A DNA stretch of 8,660 nucleotides from assembly GCA_964498015.1 (NCBI GenBank), contig CAZCFT010000093.1, forward strand, positions 1 through 8,660. Direction: 5' to 3'. The DNA is from CAWEZN01 sp964498015. Its GTDB lineage: Bacteria > Zixibacteria > MSB-5A5 > GN15 > PGXB01. A model generated the notes under the pieces. It ran no database searches, had not been told where the DNA came from, and saw nothing but the letters and a program-made list of their open reading frames with translations. This document shows, piece after piece, positions 6,243 to 8,660 of the stretch. The position numbers and the translations under genes were made by a program. The stretch's first letter is position 1; every line of letters begins with the position of its first letter.

Positions 6243-8567
6243 TTACCGCAGAAGAATCATCTTCTTTGTTTGGGTCAGGGCGCCCGCAGATAATCTATAA
6301 AAATATATTCCCGAGGAAATTTCCCGGCTATCTCTATCTTTCCCATCCCACTCGACAATATGACCTCCCGGGGATTGATTCATAATCTCCTTTTCCCAGA
6401 GTTTTTGTCCGAGGAGATTGAAAATTTCAATGGTCATATCGGCCCGAGCAGGTATCGAATATTCTATCGTTGTGCTTGGATTAAACGGATTGGGGTAATT
6501 TTGATCCAGCCCAAATTCCGTTGGCGCATTATCATCTGTCTCGTCAACATCAGAGGCTATGGAAGGAACATATTTCTCCCGAACTATTGTATAGCCATCT
6601 TTAACTGCCGTCAATTCATAAACCGAATCATAGCTGAAGCTATACGAAAATATCCATTCGCCTGATACATTGGTGTGGCCGCTCTTCAAGATGGCGCCGT
6701 CTTTAGACAGGACGACTTTTGCATCTGCAATCCGATTACCTTTGTCCGTTATCTGAACCAAGTAGTCGCTATTGCCGCTCTTTTGAAGCGCAAAATCCAG
6801 GCGTCCCGGCTGGCTTGTATAAATATTGAGAGTCGGATCGCCAAAATAATTCTGGCCATATATCAGATCCCGAAAATATGGATATTCAAGCCAGGAAAGA
6901 TACATGGCGTCAACCGGGGAGCCTTTGGCGTCTGTGAATAGATGATTCATAAAAGACGTCTGCAGGAGATAGCTTGAGTACACCCATCCCCATCGGGCAT
7001 AGGCAACCATTCCTACTGCGCCGGATGAATCCGCCGCAATCAATTGCTCCACAAGCGAAACATCCGAGCTTGCTCCATCAATTTTGTCCAAATCGTACCC
7101 TCCTACGCTACAGGCGAGGGAATAATAGAACGATACCTTATTATTTTGGGCCAGAGCGCTTATTGATCCATAATTGCTTATGGCGGGTTCAGTCAATACA
7201 TATGATGCCGGCCATTCGCAGTAGTTGGCTGATTTGACCACGAAGCCGTCAACCCGGCCATGATTGATAATATTGATAATTCCAAATCCTTCCGATATTT
7301 TTGAGATCGAACTGAAGCCATCCTGATTGGTGGGCGACGGAGCGTCTCCCGAGGGCGTCTCGACAGTGGAGAAAGTGTCTATTATGAAATTGGGCGGGTA
7401 AACGCTTGATATTTCGTAATGCTGACCTCCGGCAGGAAAATCACGCATCTCGTCGGCTGTAAAAAATAGCGACTTTGTCAAATATTCATAGTCGCCGTTT
7501 CCGGGATTGGAACAATAGGCTATTAGCTTGGCGCAATAATTTGTTACCGACTGTGCATTTCTCACCGGAAGCCTCCCCACTTTCAGTTCCGGAATCAAAT
7601 TGGGCGCGTCCTGAGAAGGTTCTCCCCAGACGCCATCGCCGTCTTTGTCCCACTCTCCATCCATGTCGGCATAGTACAGGTCAGAGGGCATAAGGTCATT
7701 AGAATCAGAGGGCAAGAAATTAACATTGTAATAGAACAGGTAGCGCGGGGGTACAATATCGTTATCGCCTCCAAGCAGTACATATTTACCGCCGGCCGAA
7801 TAAAAATCCTTCAGATAATTTCGAATCTGCTCCGGTTTATCAATCCCCGAATAATGAGCATGAATAGAATCGGTCAGAGCGACTGCCGTCGAAGCGCCGA
7901 TTACCTTCTTAAAATCCACCAATGGCTTGAAACTCCCTGCCAATTGAGGTGAAGTTATGATCAATAGTTTGCAGTTAAGCGGAATCCCGCTGGCGGCGCT
8001 TAAATCCTCAGACATCGCTGAATCGCCAGAGGCCGCTTCTTTTCCCGCCATGCTGAATACATCGACATTTGACAGTGGCTGAACATTGGTAATTAAAGAT
8101 ATTGTGCCATTGAGGATTATATTATTATCGCTATCAAGCGTCAGTGGAAGGATAGAAACTGCGTAGCATTTCGTTCCCTTCGCCGTTAATTCATCAATCG
8201 CATAGACTGCGTGGTTCAGTTTCTCGCGCACGCGCAGGGGAGAATTTTTTCTAATATCATCTATGCCGGTTGTCGCGTTATCAAAGTCGCTCAATTGATA
8301 AGGCAACCTGCCGATTACTCTCTGCTCTCCCAAAATGAAATCGGATTCTGCAAGTTTCCCCGCAGTTTCGATATAAATGGTTTTGACTGGAATGGAGAAA
8401 TTCCTGTTGATATTCAGTACAGGTAGATTGCTATATGTAAAATGATTCCCGCCAGAATTTTGCTTCAGAGAATCAACACAAAATGTCCAAGATATTGTGT
8501 CTCCTAAAATAATGCCGGGCAAGACAGTTATGGCCAGAATCGCAAACCATATAATCCCCTTTTTCAA
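6243..8567 (-). CDS. Secreted C25 (gingipain-type) cysteine peptidase with Por/FlgD-type C-terminal domain
   Basis: This 774-residue protein starts at TTG. Residues 1-22 form a signal peptide (MKKGIIWFAILAITVLPGII), with likely cleavage near Gly22. Residues about 23-195 resemble the pro-region of C25 enzymes. The catalytic module follows: CKLLIITSPQLAGSF at 199-213, EQIRNYLKDFY at 246-256, KYVLLGGDNDIVPPR at 261-275, SDLYYADMDGEWDKDGDGVW at 295-314 with a calcium-site-like Asp cluster, and ELKVGRLPVRN at 327-337. The expected catalytic dyad is present as His436 in IINIINHG and Cys486 in YYSLACSVGG. YFGDPTLNIY at 574-583 closes the module. A beta-sandwich-like segment spans about 587-665. The C-terminal domain (about 685-774) has YPNPFNPSTT, WDGKDRDSREISSGIYFYRL and a basic end (KKMILLR), as in type IX secretion cargo. 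It is likely exported and active outside the cell; the cleavage specificity is unknown. It stands alone on its strand. Confidence 0.9.
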   Translation of the reverse strand: MKKGIIWFAILAITVLPGIILGDTISWTFCVDSLKQNSGGNHFTYSNLPVLNINRNFSIPVKTIYIETAGKLAESDFILGEQRVIGRLPYQLSDFDNATTGIDDIRKNSPLRVREKLNHAVYAIDELTAKGTKCYAVSILPLTLDSDNNIILNGTISLITNVQPLSNVDVFSMAGKEAASGDSAMSEDLSAASGIPLNCKLLIITSPQLAGSFKPLVDFKKVIGASTAVALTDSIHAHYSGIDKPEQIRNYLKDFYSAGGKYVLLGGDNDIVPPRYLFYYNVNFLPSDSNDLMPSDLYYADMDGEWDKDGDGVWGEPSQDAPNLIPELKVGRLPVRNAQSVTNYCAKLIAYCSNPGNGDYEYLTKSLFFTADEMRDFPAGGQHYEISSVYPPNFIIDTFSTVETPSGDAPSPTNQDGFSSISKISEGFGIINIINHGRVDGFVVKSANYCEWPASYVLTEPAISNYGSISALAQNNKVSFYYSLACSVGGYDLDKIDGASSDVSLVEQLIAADSSGAVGMVAYARWGWVYSSYLLQTSFMNHLFTDAKGSPVDAMYLSWLEYPYFRDLIYGQNYFGDPTLNIYTSQPGRLDFALQKSGNSDYLVQITDKGNRIADAKVVLSKDGAILKSGHTNVSGEWIFSYSFSYDSVYELTAVKDGYTIVREKYVPSIASDVDETDDNAPTEFGLDQNYPNPFNPSTTIEYSIPARADMTIEIFNLLGQKLWEKEIMNQSPGGHIVEWDGKDRDSREISSGIYFYRLSAGALTQTKKMILLR
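6250..6265 (+). terminator. Weak hairpin just past the glycosyltransferase operon
   Basis: AGAAGA (6250-6255) and TCTTCT (6260-6265) pair perfectly around an ATCA loop, followed by TTGTTT. The hairpin begins 9 bases after the operon's stop codon. The stem is AT-rich and the T-run is interrupted. It also lies inside the last codons of the opposing peptidase gene, so it may be chance. It is the only hairpin I see near the operon end. Confidence 0.18.
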
Positions 8568-8573
8568 GTAACT

Positions 8574-8579
8574 CCTCCT
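8574..8579 (-). promoter_or_regulatory. Perfect Shine-Dalgarno site that fixes the TTG start of the peptidase
   Basis: On the minus strand the sequence reads AGGAGG, then AGTTAC, then TTG AAA AAG. The six-base spacing is ideal and the next codons begin a good signal peptide. No in-frame ATG lies near, so TTG at 8567 is the start. A second TTG on the minus strand at 8586-8584 lies upstream of the site and out of frame. Confidence 0.85.
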
Positions 8580-8590
8580 GTTTCAAGTAG

Positions 8591-8604
8591 AATCCCATGG
8601 GATT
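8591..8604. promoter_or_regulatory. 14-base perfect palindrome between divergent starts, possible operator
   Basis: AATCCCATGGGATT is its own reverse complement, with no spacer. It sits 24 bases upstream of the peptidase start. On the minus strand it overlaps a TAAAAT sequence (8607-8602) that could be a -10 element, but I find no convincing -35 about 17 bases further upstream. A dimeric regulator site is possible. A 14-base palindrome in a short intergenic region is suggestive but could also be chance. Confidence 0.3.
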
Positions 8605-8634
8605 TTATGCAATTGGCCTGCCCTTATGCCGAAT

Positions 8635-8639
8635 GGAGG
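8635..8639 (+). promoter_or_regulatory. Shine-Dalgarno site for a possible divergent gene
   Basis: GGAGG on the plus strand is followed by seven bases and then ATG at 8647. Spacing and sequence are both good. Because the peptidase gene in this window also uses a strong Shine-Dalgarno site, the pair is credible evidence for a start codon. Confidence 0.4.
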
Positions 8640-8646
8640 CTGACGA

Positions 8647-8660
8647 ATGAGAAGATTTTA
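8647..8660 (+). CDS. Possible start of a divergent gene (only first four codons visible)
   Basis: ATG AGA AGA TTT follows a well-spaced GGAGG. The encoded start, Met-Arg-Arg-Phe, would suit the basic n-region of a signal peptide, but four codons are too few to identify anything. If real, it is transcribed away from the peptidase, and the 79 bases between the two starts (8568-8646) would hold both promoters. Confidence 0.35.

Noticed and set aside
6360..6665. 101-residue plus-strand frame opposite the peptidase
   Set aside because: It lies wholly antisense to a well-supported coding region, shows no domain-like pattern, and looks like a chance open frame. The same applies to the other antisense frames across 6675-8426 and to minus-strand frames inside the operon.
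8597..8650. 17-codon plus-strand frame ending in ATGA at the possible divergent start
   Set aside because: It could be a leader peptide coupled to the next gene, but its ATG has no ribosome binding site and sits in the palindrome. A frame this short is expected by chance.
1..8660. CRISPR array, insertion sequence, tRNA, riboswitch or phage signature
   Set aside because: I looked for regular repeats, terminal inverted repeats, transposase motifs and structured RNA cores and found none. Coding density is nearly complete.

Overview
The window looks like chromosomal DNA from an uncultured bacterium of the Fibrobacteres-Chlorobi-Bacteroidetes (FCB) superphylum, perhaps a Zixibacteria-like lineage. 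This placement is an inference. It rests on two large secreted-type proteins that end in FlgD-Ig/Por-type C-terminal domains (YPNPFNPSTT in one, AFPNPF in the other), a gingipain-family peptidase, and a perfect AGGAGG ribosome binding site. That last feature argues against typical Bacteroidota, which rarely use Shine-Dalgarno sites. There are no rRNA or tRNA genes, insertion sequences or CRISPR arrays.

Plus strand, 1-6241: five tightly packed genes read as one operon. The first is a 5'-truncated gene for a large repeat protein. I count 14 degenerate blade repeats, enough for two seven-bladed beta-propellers, followed by a C-terminal FlgD-Ig-like domain. It is followed by a FemAB/GNAT-fold acyl- or aminoacyltransferase-like protein, two GT4-type (GT-B fold) glycosyltransferases and one GT2 (GT-A fold) glycosyltransferase. 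Every junction overlaps: ATGA at 2109-2112, ATGA at 3050-3053, 14 bases at 4113-4126, and ATGA at 5366-5369. The last four genes look like part of a cell-surface polysaccharide, O-antigen or glycan-modification pathway acting at the cytoplasmic face of the inner membrane. The promoter and the start of the first gene lie to the left of the window.

Minus strand, 8567-6243: one 774-residue secreted peptidase of family C25 (gingipain type). It has a signal peptide, a pro-region, a His/Cys catalytic pair, a beta-sandwich linker and a sorting-type C-terminal domain. It runs tail-to-tail into the glycosyltransferase operon with a single base between the two stop codons. It starts at TTG behind a perfect Shine-Dalgarno site.

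Right edge, 8568-8660: a short intergenic region with a 14-base perfect palindrome and a second Shine-Dalgarno-plus-ATG pair. The latter suggests a divergent gene that begins at 8647 and continues out of the window.

How the parts may fit together: the transferases would build or decorate a surface glycan, while the propeller protein and the peptidase would be exported cargo. In characterised type IX secretion (T9SS), cargo with such C-terminal domains can be attached to a lipopolysaccharide. A link between this glycan cluster and the two cargo proteins is therefore conceivable, but nothing in the window proves it. I see no clearly new defence or mobile system here. The most unusual point is the translational coupling of a secreted propeller protein to glycan-assembly genes.
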